This document shows, piece after piece, positions 7,398-14,682 of a stretch of 43,486 nt of DNA. The translations under genes and the position numbers were made by a program. How positions within the stretch are numbered: the first letter of the stretch is position 1; each line of letters starts with the position of its first letter. The notes below the pieces were generated by a model. That model saw nothing but the letters and a program-made list of their open reading frames with translations, was not told where the DNA came from and did not search any database. Origin of the DNA: an uncultured Ruminococcus sp. (GTDB lineage Bacteria; Bacillota; Clostridia; Oscillospirales; Ruminococcaceae); the NCBI RefSeq assembly GCF_902762735.1, contig NZ_CACWPP010000037.1:1-43486 (forward strand). Reading direction: 5' to 3'.

Positions 7398-9074
7398 ATG
7401 AAGGGTAATATCAAAAAAATGCTGGCGCTGACACTTGCACTTACCATCAGCGCGGGGCTTTTCGGCTGTGGTGAGAACGGCGGCGAAAAAGCCGAAAGCA
7501 AGGCGGAAAACAGTTCTGCGGCAGAAAGCAGTGAGGTCAAGGAAAAAGCGCCTGTGACGGAAACTATCGGCGATTTTGACCTTTCCGAACTGACTGACGA
7601 ATATGACGTGCCTGCCGATTTTGAGCTGACTGTCGAGGGCGAGAGCGGCGAGATGGTCAACCAGTCGTTCGTGATGGATAAGGCGTTCGCGGGCGATTTT
7701 TCGGGCGAGGGCTATGTGGCTGTGCCCGAACAGGGCGATGAAGTCACCTTTGAGGTGGAACTTCCCGCGAAAGGCAGTTACGACATTATAATGACGATGG
7801 CGACCGACAACAAGGGTTCGATGAACCTGATAACCGTTGACGGCAATGCGGCAGTAAAGTTCAGGGCAGAAGACCCGAAGTTCGCTGAGGTCAGGGCTGA
7901 AAGCGTGCTGATAGACGGCGGCAAGCACACGCTGGGCGTTCGCGGCGATACGGGACATATCTACCTGGACAGCCTGAAGATAGTGCCTGCACCTGCGGTG
8001 GATATTTCAAAGTTCGAGGTCACGCCCGACCTCTGCAACCCCAACGCCAGCGACAACGCGAAAAGGCTGTACAGCTTCATGCGGGCATGCTACGGCAAGT
8101 ATACCATTTCGGGTCAGTATTCGGGCGATAATGAGGGCAAGGACAGCCGCGAGTTCAAGGAGATAGACAAGCGCACAGGCAAGTCTCCCGCCATACTGGG
8201 TCTTGATGTGGGAAATCTGGGCATATCCACCATGATAGACCATCAGGTGGGCGGCGGAGATATGGTGCCTCTCCAGGCGATGGACTGGTACAACAACAAT
8301 AACGGCATAGTTACAATGTGCTGGCACTGGCATGCACCCGCAAAGTATCTGGAAGTCAACGGCCAGCCCTGGTGGAGGGGCTTCTACACCGACAGCACCA
8401 GCTTCGATCTTGGCAAAGCCATGAGCGGTGAGGATAAAGAGGGCTATGATGCCATAGTTGCCGAACTTGATAATATGGCACAACAGCTGAAACCTCTGGC
8501 TGATGCCGATGTGCCGATACTCTGGAGACCTCTTCACGAAGCGGCGGGCGACCCGAAATATCCGGGCAAGGCATGGTTCTGGTGGGGCGCATCGGGCAAA
8601 AAAGCCTACCTCGAACTCTACAAGCTGATGTACGACAAGTTCGTTAACGAGTATCAGCTGAATAACCTGATATGGGTCTGGAATGCGCAGAACAAGGACT
8701 GGTATCCGGGCGACGAGTATGTTGACATAGTGGGATACGACTGCTACCCTGCCGAGAAAGACAGTTCTTCGCAGAAGGAGTATTACGAATTTCTGGCAGA
8801 GTGCTCACCTTCGGGCAGCAAGATAATTGCCGAGACCGAGAACGGCTCGATGTTCGACCCCGATGCCGCTTTCAATGAAGGCACAAGATGGTCATACTTT
8901 GCCACATGGAACGGCGAGTTCACCATAAAGGACAAACAGCTGTCAGAACAGTATACCACCTTTGATATGTGGGATAAGATATACGCAAGCGAAAAGGTCC
9001 TTACTCTTGATGAACTGCCCGACCTCAAAAGCTGGCCCATCGACCTTGACGCTTATCTTGCCGAAAACAAGTAG
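7398..9074 (+). CDS. Cell-surface lipoprotein GH26 beta-mannanase
   Basis: Endo-acting beta-mannan hydrolase (558 aa) predicted to be anchored on the outer face of the membrane. A signal peptide ends in the lipobox L-F-G-C24, followed by a Ser/Glu-rich linker to about residue 65. Residues 75-198 look like a carbohydrate-binding beta-sandwich (VADFELTVEGE-type start, HIYLDSLKIVPAP end, CBM35-like). The GH26 domain covers about 205-545, with acid/base E381 in WRPLHEAAG and nucleophile E479 in IIAETENG, plus MCWHWHAP. It has no dockerin, unlike the other secreted proteins here, so it would act at the cell surface and not on a scaffold. Mannan specificity is inferred from the family; xylanase activity also exists in GH26. 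Confidence 0.92.
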   Translation: MKGNIKKMLALTLALTISAGLFGCGENGGEKAESKAENSSAAESSEVKEKAPVTETIGDFDLSELTDEYDVPADFELTVEGESGEMVNQSFVMDKAFAGDFSGEGYVAVPEQGDEVTFEVELPAKGSYDIIMTMATDNKGSMNLITVDGNAAVKFRAEDPKFAEVRAESVLIDGGKHTLGVRGDTGHIYLDSLKIVPAPAVDISKFEVTPDLCNPNASDNAKRLYSFMRACYGKYTISGQYSGDNEGKDSREFKEIDKRTGKSPAILGLDVGNLGISTMIDHQVGGGDMVPLQAMDWYNNNNGIVTMCWHWHAPAKYLEVNGQPWWRGFYTDSTSFDLGKAMSGEDKEGYDAIVAELDNMAQQLKPLADADVPILWRPLHEAAGDPKYPGKAWFWWGASGKKAYLELYKLMYDKFVNEYQLNNLIWVWNAQNKDWYPGDEYVDIVGYDCYPAEKDSSSQKEYYEFLAECSPSGSKIIAETENGSMFDPDAAFNEGTRWSYFATWNGEFTIKDKQLSEQYTTFDMWDKIYASEKVLTLDELPDLKSWPIDLDAYLAENK

Positions 9075-9088
9075 ATATTATAAAACAT

Positions 9089-9242
9089 GGTTATTCCGCT
9101 GACACGCCACAAAAACATTGGTTCTGCGGGATCTAAGGTTGTCAGCGTATATCTTTCCCCCGACGCAGGCGGGGAAAAGATATTGTGCGCTCAATTATCC
9201 TTATATTTACCGCATTTCAATTGATGTGCTAAAGGGATAACC
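9089..9242 (+). repeat. Type 1 hairpin-core repeat, copy B1
   Basis: Starts 12 nt after the mannanase stop. Its ends are the most symmetrical of the family: GGTTATTCCGCTGACACGCCA and the reverse of its right end, GGTTATCCCTTTAGCACATCA. The core stem around 9146-9182 (ATATCTTTCCCCCG... GGCGGGGAAAAGATAT) has accumulated mismatches. A type 2 element follows after 11 bp. Confidence 0.8.
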
Positions 9243-9253
9243 ATAAAATAAAA

Positions 9254-9394
9254 TCCCAATTTGGTTGTGTATTGTTCCCCCGCCGAAGGCGGGGGAACAA
9301 TACGAAAGAACAGCCATTTTGTATCATCAGCAATACACATAAAAATTGGGAAACAGCCATTTTGTATCATCAGCAATACACATAAAAATTGGGA
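9254..9394 (+). repeat. Type 2 hairpin-core repeat, copy B2
   Basis: Ends are TCCCAATTT and AAATTGGGA. The core is a perfect 16-bp stem, GTATTGTTCCCCCGCC with loop GAA. The 43-bp right arm (9309-9351) is repeated exactly at 9352-9394. The nine bases AAAATAAAA occur immediately to the left (9245-9253) and one base to the right (9396-9404), as expected of a target-site duplication. Confidence 0.85.
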
Positions 9395-9400
9395 GAAAAT

Positions 9401-9438
9401 AAAAAGTGCGCGGCTGATATATCGGCGGCGCACTTTTT
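9401..9438 (+). terminator. Terminator of the mannanase transcript
   Basis: AAAAAGTGCGC pairs with GCGCACTTTTT around a 16-nt loop that can extend the stem (GATATATC). It lies 330 nt past the mannanase stop; repeats B1 and B2 separate the gene from it. Confidence 0.8.
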
Positions 9439-9493
9439 GTCTGCAAGGGCGGAAGGTATACCGCAGATTTATAAAAACAGGCTTTGCAGGGTA

Positions 9494-9522
9494 TTGCAAA
9501 GCGCGGAAAAATATGCTATAAT
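9494..9522 (+). promoter_or_regulatory. Promoter of leuS
   Basis: TTGCAA (9494-9499), 17 nt, TATAAT (9517-9522), with an extended -10 (TGC before the hexamer). The leader is only about 60 nt and contains a small hairpin GCCCGT-AAGG-ACGGGC (9541-9556). It is too short for a T-box, which is otherwise common on aminoacyl-tRNA synthetase genes of this phylum. Confidence 0.75.
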
Positions 9523-9589
9523 AAGAGTTGGAATTTTTTCGCCCGTAAGGACGGGCATATCATAACATTTCAAAAGGTGATGAATTTTA

Positions 9590-12019
9590 ATGAAGAATTA
9601 CGATTACAGCGCCATTGAGAAAAAATGGCAGAAGTATTGGGAGGAGCATGAGACTTTCAAAACAGATGTCTGGGATTTCAGCAAGCCTAAGTTCTATGCG
9701 CTTGACATGTTCCCCTATCCGTCAGGCGTGGGTCTGCATGCAGGTCACCCCGAAGGCTATACCGCCAGCGATATAGTTTCCAGAATGAAGAGAATGCAGG
9801 GCTACAACGTTCTGCACCCGATGGGCTATGACTCTTTCGGTCTGCCTGCCGAACAGTATGCGGTGACAACAGGCAACCACCCCAACGGCTTCACTCAGGA
9901 GAATATCAAGACTTTCTCCAAACAGCTGAAAGAACTGGGCTTTGACTACGACTGGTCGAAGATGATAGCTACATCTGACCCCGAGTACTACAAGTGGACA
10001 CAGTGGATATTCAAACAGCTCTACCTGGACGGCTATGCAAAATATATCGACATGCCCGTAAACTGGTGCGAAGAGCTGGGCACTGTGCTTTCAAACGATG
10101 AGGTCATCGACGGCAAGTCCGAGCGCGGCGGCTACCCCGTTGTAAGAAAGAACATGAAGCAGTGGGTCATCGACCAGCCCGCTTTTGCAGAAAAACTGCT
10201 GGAGGGTCTTGACGAGATAGACTGGCCCGAGTCAACAAAATCCATGCAGCGCAACTGGATAGGCAAGTCAACAGGCGTTGAGGTGGAATTCGATATAGTG
10301 GGCGGCGGAAAGTTCTCCATCTTCACCACTTGTATCGAAACCATCTACGGCATCACTTTCATGGTGCTCGCCCCCGACGGCGCTATCACCGAGAGCCTGC
10401 TGGACAGGGTGCAGAACCGCGAGGAAGTTCAGGCTTATATTGACGAGACCAAGAAGAAAAACGATATGGACCGCACCGAGCTGAACAAGACCAAGTCGGG
10501 CTGTGAGCTGAAAGGCGTTACCTGCATAAACCCAGTAAACGGCAAGGAAGTGCGCATGTTCATCGGCGACTTCGTGCTGGCAAGCTACGGCACAGGCGCG
10601 GTAATGGCTGTACCGAGCCACGACCAGCGTGACTTTGAGTACGCGGTTGCCCACAATATCGACATGATACAGGTCATCGACGGCAAGGACGGTCACATCG
10701 ACGTTACCGATGCCGCTATGGAAAAGACCGAGTATCTGGGCAAGGGCTATAAGCTGATAAATTCTGAGGAATTCACAGGTCTGACCGTTGAGGAGGCTAA
10801 GGAAGCCATCACCGTCAAGCTGGAGAAGATGGGCAGAGCAAAGCGCACTGTCAACTACCACTTCCGTGAGTGGATATTCGCACGCCAGAGATACTGGGGC
10901 GAACCTGTGCCTGTGGTTCATACCGAGAACGGCATTCATGTACTCGATGATGAAGAACTGCCCCTTATCCTGCCCGAACTGGACGACTATAAGGGTAAGA
11001 ACGGCAAAGCACCTCTTGAGAACGCGACCGAATGGAAAAAGTACGACAGAAACGGCATAAAGGGCGTTCGCGAAACTTCCACAATGCCTGGCAGTGCAGG
11101 TTCGAGCTGGTATTTCCTGAGATATATCGACCCGCACAACGACAAGGAGTTCGCAAATCAGGAACTGCTGAAACACTGGATGCCTGTTGACCTCTACATC
11201 GGCGGACCCGAACACGCGGTAGGTCATCTGATGTATTCGCGTATCTGGAACAGATACCTGTACGATAAGGGTCTTGCACCTACCAAAGAGCCTTTCAAGA
11301 AGCTGGTGCATCAGGGCATGATACTGGGCGAGAACGGCGTAAAGATGGGCAAGCGCTTCCCGAAGTACGTCGTGAACCCATCTGATATAATCAGAGATTT
11401 CGGCGCGGATACCCTGAGACTCTACGAGATGTTCATGGGACCTCTGGAAGTTTCCAAGCCCTGGAGCCAGAGCGGTGTTGAGGGCGCAAAGCGCTTCCTG
11501 AACAGAGTGTGGAACTTCTTTACCGAAGAAAGCAATATCACCGAAGATAACAACGGTGCGCTGACTAAGGTATACCACCAGACTGTAAAGAAGGTCACAG
11601 ATGACTACGAACAGCTGGCATTCAACACAGCGATCGCACAGATGATGATATTCGTGAACGCAGTCTACAAGAACGGCAGCTGCCCGAGAGAGTATGCTGA
11701 GGGTCTTATCAAGATGCTGTCCTGCATCTCGCCGCATATCGGTGAGGAGATATGGAGCATTCTGGGTCACGATGATACCATCGCTTACGAAAGCTGGCCG
11801 ACCTACGATGAAGCTGAACTGGTAGAAGACACTGTCGAGATCGCTGTACAGGTCAACGGCAAGGTAAAGGCAAAGCTGAACATCGCTAAGGACGAAGCTA
11901 AGGACAAGGTGCTGGCTGATGCAAAGGCTGAGGAGAGCATAGCAAAACTCATTGACGGCAAAACTGTTGTCAAGGAGATATATGTTCCTAATAAGCTGGT
12001 AAATATCGTGGTAAAGTAA
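9590..12019 (+). CDS. leuS: Leucyl-tRNA synthetase
   Basis: Charges tRNA-Leu with leucine in the cytosol. It has 809 aa, normal for bacterial LeuRS. The class I HIGH-type motif is HAGH (residues 50-53), after PYPSGVGL. An editing (CP1) domain follows, with TGAVMAVPSHDQRDFEYA. The tRNA-binding anticodon domain begins with the typical DADTLRLYEMFMGPL-like stretch (here GADTLRLYEMFMGPL). The usual KMSKS loop is replaced by K585-M-G-K-R, so the second lysine is kept but the serines are lost. The start has AAAGGTGATG about 9 nt upstream. The gene is monocistronic. Confidence 0.98.
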   Translation: MKNYDYSAIEKKWQKYWEEHETFKTDVWDFSKPKFYALDMFPYPSGVGLHAGHPEGYTASDIVSRMKRMQGYNVLHPMGYDSFGLPAEQYAVTTGNHPNGFTQENIKTFSKQLKELGFDYDWSKMIATSDPEYYKWTQWIFKQLYLDGYAKYIDMPVNWCEELGTVLSNDEVIDGKSERGGYPVVRKNMKQWVIDQPAFAEKLLEGLDEIDWPESTKSMQRNWIGKSTGVEVEFDIVGGGKFSIFTTCIETIYGITFMVLAPDGAITESLLDRVQNREEVQAYIDETKKKNDMDRTELNKTKSGCELKGVTCINPVNGKEVRMFIGDFVLASYGTGAVMAVPSHDQRDFEYAVAHNIDMIQVIDGKDGHIDVTDAAMEKTEYLGKGYKLINSEEFTGLTVEEAKEAITVKLEKMGRAKRTVNYHFREWIFARQRYWGEPVPVVHTENGIHVLDDEELPLILPELDDYKGKNGKAPLENATEWKKYDRNGIKGVRETSTMPGSAGSSWYFLRYIDPHNDKEFANQELLKHWMPVDLYIGGPEHAVGHLMYSRIWNRYLYDKGLAPTKEPFKKLVHQGMILGENGVKMGKRFPKYVVNPSDIIRDFGADTLRLYEMFMGPLEVSKPWSQSGVEGAKRFLNRVWNFFTEESNITEDNNGALTKVYHQTVKKVTDDYEQLAFNTAIAQMMIFVNAVYKNGSCPREYAEGLIKMLSCISPHIGEEIWSILGHDDTIAYESWPTYDEAELVEDTVEIAVQVNGKVKAKLNIAKDEAKDKVLADAKAEESIAKLIDGKTVVKEIYVPNKLVNIVVK

Positions 12020-12136
12020 TAATGGCAGTTTTCTTTACCACGCCGTCCGATGACGTTTTTTGTATATTATTGTCAAAATAACCAAAATATGAACGAAAAT
12101 ATTTGCAGATAAATTTTAAAAATATTTTCAAGGCTA

Positions 12137-12165
12137 TTGACTTTTCGGGTGAAATATAGTATAAT
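12137..12165 (+). promoter_or_regulatory. Promoter of rpsU
   Basis: TTGACT (12137-12142), 17 nt, TATAAT (12160-12165). It gives a leader of about 160 nt before the TTG start of rpsU. The leader has short inverted repeats (for example CACC-CTTGT-GGTG near 12262-12273) but no recognised regulatory RNA. A 4-bp hairpin with TTTTTT at 12047-12062 may be a weak leuS terminator just upstream. Confidence 0.75.
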
Positions 12166-12330
12166 AAATTTGTAATTTATTCGACTGTCATGTTTCCGCA
12201 GATCTTAGACAGAGAATGACGTTTTTGCGTTACAAGTTTGCACAAAGCAGACCTTCACTATCACCCTTGTGGTGTGCGGGAGCGGTTGAATGATTACCTC
12301 TGTCACAGGTGGCAAAGGGAGGGAAACATT

Positions 12331-12504
12331 TTGGCAGAAATTCGTGTTGGCAAGAACGAAACTCTGGATACCGCTCTCAAGCGTTTTAAGAGATCATGCG
12401 CAAGAGATGGCGTTATCGCTGAGGTTCGTAAGAGAGAACACTACGAAAAGCCTTCGGTAAAGCGCAAGAAGAAGTCCGAAGCTGCTCGTAAGCGCAAGTA
12501 TTGA
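12331..12504 (+). CDS. rpsU: Ribosomal protein bS21 (TTG start)
   Basis: Small-subunit protein near the 3' end of 16S rRNA, 57 aa: [20 protein letters not shown], then [16 protein letters not shown] and a basic tail [14 protein letters not shown]. The start is a TTG at 12331, 7 nt after a strong AGGGAGGG site. A longer in-frame reading from 12238 would add 31 residues unlike S21 and is rejected. It is monocistronic, with its own promoter and terminator. Confidence 0.95.
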   Translation: MAEIRVGKNETLDTALKRFKRSCARDGVIAEVRKREHYEKPSVKRKKKSEAARKRKY

Positions 12505-12518
12505 TATGAATTTAAAAA

Positions 12519-12549
12519 AGCGGATACTTTGGTATCCGCTTTTTCTTTT
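12519..12549 (+). terminator. Terminator of rpsU
   Basis: A 9-bp stem, AGCGGATAC-TTTG-GTATCCGCT, followed by TTTTCTTTT and preceded by A-rich sequence, 14 nt after the rpsU stop. Textbook intrinsic terminator. Confidence 0.9.
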
Positions 12550-12627
12550 GCGGCGTTCACTTCAGCGTGCCGCGAACTTTGGCTGTTTAGTATGGTGTGT
12601 CAGCGTGACAGCCATATTTTATTTTGT

Positions 12628-12874
12628 GGTTATCCCGCTGATACACCAAAATAAACGATGTTATATCGGGAATATCCCAATTTGGTTGTGTATTGTTCCC
12701 CCGCCGAAGGCGGGGGAACAATACGAAAGAACAGCCATTTTGTATCATCAGCAATACACATCAAAATTGGTTGGCGTATATCTTTCCCCCGCCTGCGGCG
12801 GGGGAAAGATAACATCACCTCAGTTGTTCTCCATTGATAAAGGTATTTTGCAGTGGTGTGCTAAAGGGACAGCC
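12628..12874 (+). repeat. Type 1 repeat, copy C, interrupted by a type 2 element
   Basis: Left end GGTTATCCCGCTGATACACCA, right end GTGGTGTGCTAAAGGGAC. The core stem TATCTTTCCCCCGCC with loop TGC is at about 12779-12812. The left arm is broken by a type 2 insertion at 12675-12770. A 21-bp direct repeat (starting GACAGCCATATTTT) lies at 12607-12627 and 12868-12888. It is longer than the other flanking duplications and overlaps the element end, so part of it may belong to an older element remnant. Confidence 0.75.
12675..12770 (+). repeat. Type 2 repeat nested inside copy C
   Basis: Left end TCCCAATTTGG, core stem GTATTGTTCCCCCGCC with loop GAA, right arm ending CATCAAAATTGG; the last GGA is lost at the junction. 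It replaces about 10 bp present in uninterrupted type 1 copies (between TCGGGAA and TTGGCG). The nesting shows that type 2 elements moved after type 1. Confidence 0.8.
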
Positions 12875-12897
12875 ATATTTTATTTTGTATAAAAGAC

Positions 12898-12926
12898 TTT
12901 ACTTTACCAAGATTTTATGTTATAAT
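12898..12926 (+). promoter_or_regulatory. Promoter of the yqeG cluster
   Basis: TTTACT (12898-12903), 17 nt, TATAAT (12921-12926) with an upstream TG. It begins 10 bp after the 21-bp repeat that flanks copy C, so the element inserted just upstream of this promoter. The leader is about 30 nt. Confidence 0.65.
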
Positions 12927-12962
12927 GAATGTGAACATTATCTAAATAAAGGCAGGTATAAT

Positions 12963-13076
12963 ATGGTCAAACGGTTTGTCTGCTCTATCATATTGTCGCT
13001 GTTTATGTGTGTCGCGGTGCCGGTGAACCTGACGATGTATGCTGTATATAAATTAAGAAAAAGGAAAGTTAAATAA
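12963..13076 (+). CDS. 37-aa single-span membrane peptide
   Basis: MVKRF at the start, one hydrophobic helix (about residues 6-30, VCSIILSLFMCVAVPVNLTM) and a basic end KLRKRKVK. The charge pattern puts both ends close to the membrane face, with Lys/Arg at each side. The ATG at 12963 has AAAGGCAGG upstream. Its TAA stop shares an A with the yqeG start (TAATG), so yqeG is translationally coupled to it. A longer in-frame reading upstream lacks a ribosome site. Function unknown. Confidence 0.65.
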   Translation: MVKRFVCSIILSLFMCVAVPVNLTMYAVYKLRKRKVK

Positions 13077-13567
13077 TGATATTTTTTTTCAAGCCCACCT
13101 ACGTGTTCGACAAGGTGGTGGATATAACACCCGAATTTCTTCGTAAAAAGCAGATAAAAGGGCTTCTGCTCGACCTTGACAACACCCTCACGACACACAA
13201 CAACCCCGTTGTGCCGCAGTCAAGCCTTGACTGGATAGAGAAAATGAAGTCGGCAGGCATTAGCCTGATGATAGTTTCAAACAACCACGCACCGAGAGTC
13301 ACACCGTTTGCAGAACAGCTGGGGCTTGATTTCGAGTGCGAGGGCGCTAAACCGCTGACTTTCGGGTACAGCAGGGCGATAAAGCGCATGGGGCTGAAAA
13401 ACCGCGAGGTCGCGGCTGTGGGCGACCAGATATTTACAGATGTGATGGGCTCTAACCTCAAAGGGATACGCTCGATATTCGTTTTCCCCATAAAGCCCGA
13501 AGAAAGCCTGCCTTTTCGGTTCAAAAGGGCTTGCGAGAAGCCTTTTCTGCCGAAGCTGAGTAAATAA
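13076..13567 (+). CDS. yqeG: YqeG-type HAD-IIIA phosphatase
   Basis: Cytosolic HAD-superfamily phosphohydrolase of 163 aa. Motif I is LLLDLDNTLT (about residues 30-39, nucleophile DLDNT), motif II IVSNN (about 67-71), motif III K in EGAKP, and motif IV AVGDQIFTDVMGSN. Family members are short, without a cap domain, and the substrate is unknown; some act on lipid-linked phosphates. It is coupled to the preceding membrane peptide, which may localise it (inference). Confidence 0.9.
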   Translation: MIFFFKPTYVFDKVVDITPEFLRKKQIKGLLLDLDNTLTTHNNPVVPQSSLDWIEKMKSAGISLMIVSNNHAPRVTPFAEQLGLDFECEGAKPLTFGYSRAIKRMGLKNREVAAVGDQIFTDVMGSNLKGIRSIFVFPIKPEESLPFRFKRACEKPFLPKLSK

Positions 13568-13606
13568 CGGCGAAACGCCGAAATAAATAAAACGGAGGTC
13601 ATTGAC

Positions 13607-13801
13607 ATGAGTGATTTTTTCAGAGAACTGATAGGAGTTAATTGTAATTTTTCGACCACTGACGGTGAGTATCGCAACTATGTGCTGAGAGATATTTCCA
13701 ACGACTGGATAGTTATTGAGAAAGCGGCTGAGTCTATCTACCTCAATCTTTCGCATATCATTTCCATCAAAGTAGCGGCAGACGTCAAGGACGAAGGCTG
13801 A
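13607..13801 (+). CDS. Conserved-looking 64-aa protein
   Basis: Acidic small protein (MSDFFRELIGVNCNF..., ...YLNLSHIISIKVAADVKDEG) with alternating beta-like stretches, reminiscent of short Lsm/SH3-like barrels, but no family is recognised. GGAGG lies 9 nt before the ATG. The TGA stop overlaps the start of the next gene (TGATG), indicating coupled translation with the endonuclease IV-like protein. Confidence 0.75.
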   Translation: MSDFFRELIGVNCNFSTTDGEYRNYVLRDISNDWIVIEKAAESIYLNLSHIISIKVAADVKDEG

Positions 13802-14661
13802 TGCAGGCAAAGTTCGGACCTGCGGGCGGCAGTGACAGATTTTCGGCTGAATGCAAGTCGTCATTACAGCTGCCCGGCTGGGTCAGCCGAATGGGGCTGG
13901 ATCACTTTGAATATCAGTGCGGCAGAGGTGTCAGGGTCAGCGATAAGCTGGCGGCATCACTTAGGGCAAAGGCAGAGGAACATGGCGTGACCGTTTCACT
14001 GCATGCGCCCTATTTTATTTCACTTTCAAGCACTGAGTCAGAAAAGCGCGATAAAAGCATCGACTATATCTTGCAGTCGGCAGATGCGGCAAAGCGTCTG
14101 GGGGCTGAGCGGATAGTCATACACAGCGGTTCGTGCGCAAAAATGACCCGCGCACAAGCCCTCGAACTGGCAAAGGATACCCTCATTCGGGCGAGGAAAA
14201 CGGCTGTTGAACAGGGGCTTGGCGGCATCATCTTCTGCCCCGAAACTATGGGCAAGGTAAATCAGCTGGGCGACCTGGACGAGGTGCTGGAACTCTGTGC
14301 GCTTGATGACAGCTTCCTGCCCTGTATCGACTTCGGGCACTTAAATGCAAGGGAATTTGGCTGGATAAAGGGCAAAGAGGAATACGCGCAGATACTCGAT
14401 GCCATCGGCAATAAGCTGGGTGAGGACAGGCTGAAAGTCTTTCATGCGCATTTCTCTAAGATAGAATTTACTGTGTCGGGCGGCGAAAAGCGTCACCTGA
14501 CATTTGCTGAGAACAACGGCTTCGGTCCTGACTATGAGCCGCTGATGGAGCTTGTGGCGAAAAGAGGACTGGCGCCCACATTCATTTGCGAGAGCGCGGG
14601 CACACAGGACATAGACGCGCTGACCATGAAGCAGTACTACCTTAAAGCGCTGGAAAAATGA
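13801..14661 (+). CDS. nfo: Endonuclease IV-like AP endonuclease/TIM barrel
   Basis: 286 aa, xylose-isomerase-like TIM barrel of the AP endonuclease 2 family, which cuts DNA at abasic sites with three metal ions. Metal-ligand stretches seen: SLHAPYFISL (His), RIVIHSGS (His), CPETMG (Glu), PCIDFGHLNAR (Asp, His), VFHAHFSK (His) and the terminal ICESA (Glu). It starts on the TGATG overlap with the 64-aa gene. Because some members of this fold act on sugars, the DNA role is probable, not proven. Confidence 0.88.
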   Translation: MQAKFGPAGGSDRFSAECKSSLQLPGWVSRMGLDHFEYQCGRGVRVSDKLAASLRAKAEEHGVTVSLHAPYFISLSSTESEKRDKSIDYILQSADAAKRLGAERIVIHSGSCAKMTRAQALELAKDTLIRARKTAVEQGLGGIIFCPETMGKVNQLGDLDEVLELCALDDSFLPCIDFGHLNAREFGWIKGKEEYAQILDAIGNKLGEDRLKVFHAHFSKIEFTVSGGEKRHLTFAENNGFGPDYEPLMELVAKRGLAPTFICESAGTQDIDALTMKQYYLKALEK

Positions 14662-14682
14662 GTAATGCAGGGGGAGATCGGA

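Noticed and set aside
9500-9589. T-box riboswitch before leuS
   Set aside because: The leader after the promoter is only about 60 nt and has no T-box or specifier stem; only a 6-bp hairpin is present.
10268-11770. 500-codon open frame on the minus strand inside leuS
   Set aside because: Antisense to a complete leuS with all motifs; His/Val-rich translation without family features or a ribosome site.
12238-12330. N-terminal extension of rpsU
   Set aside because: The extra 31 residues do not resemble bS21, and the strong AGGGAGGG site points to the TTG at 12331.
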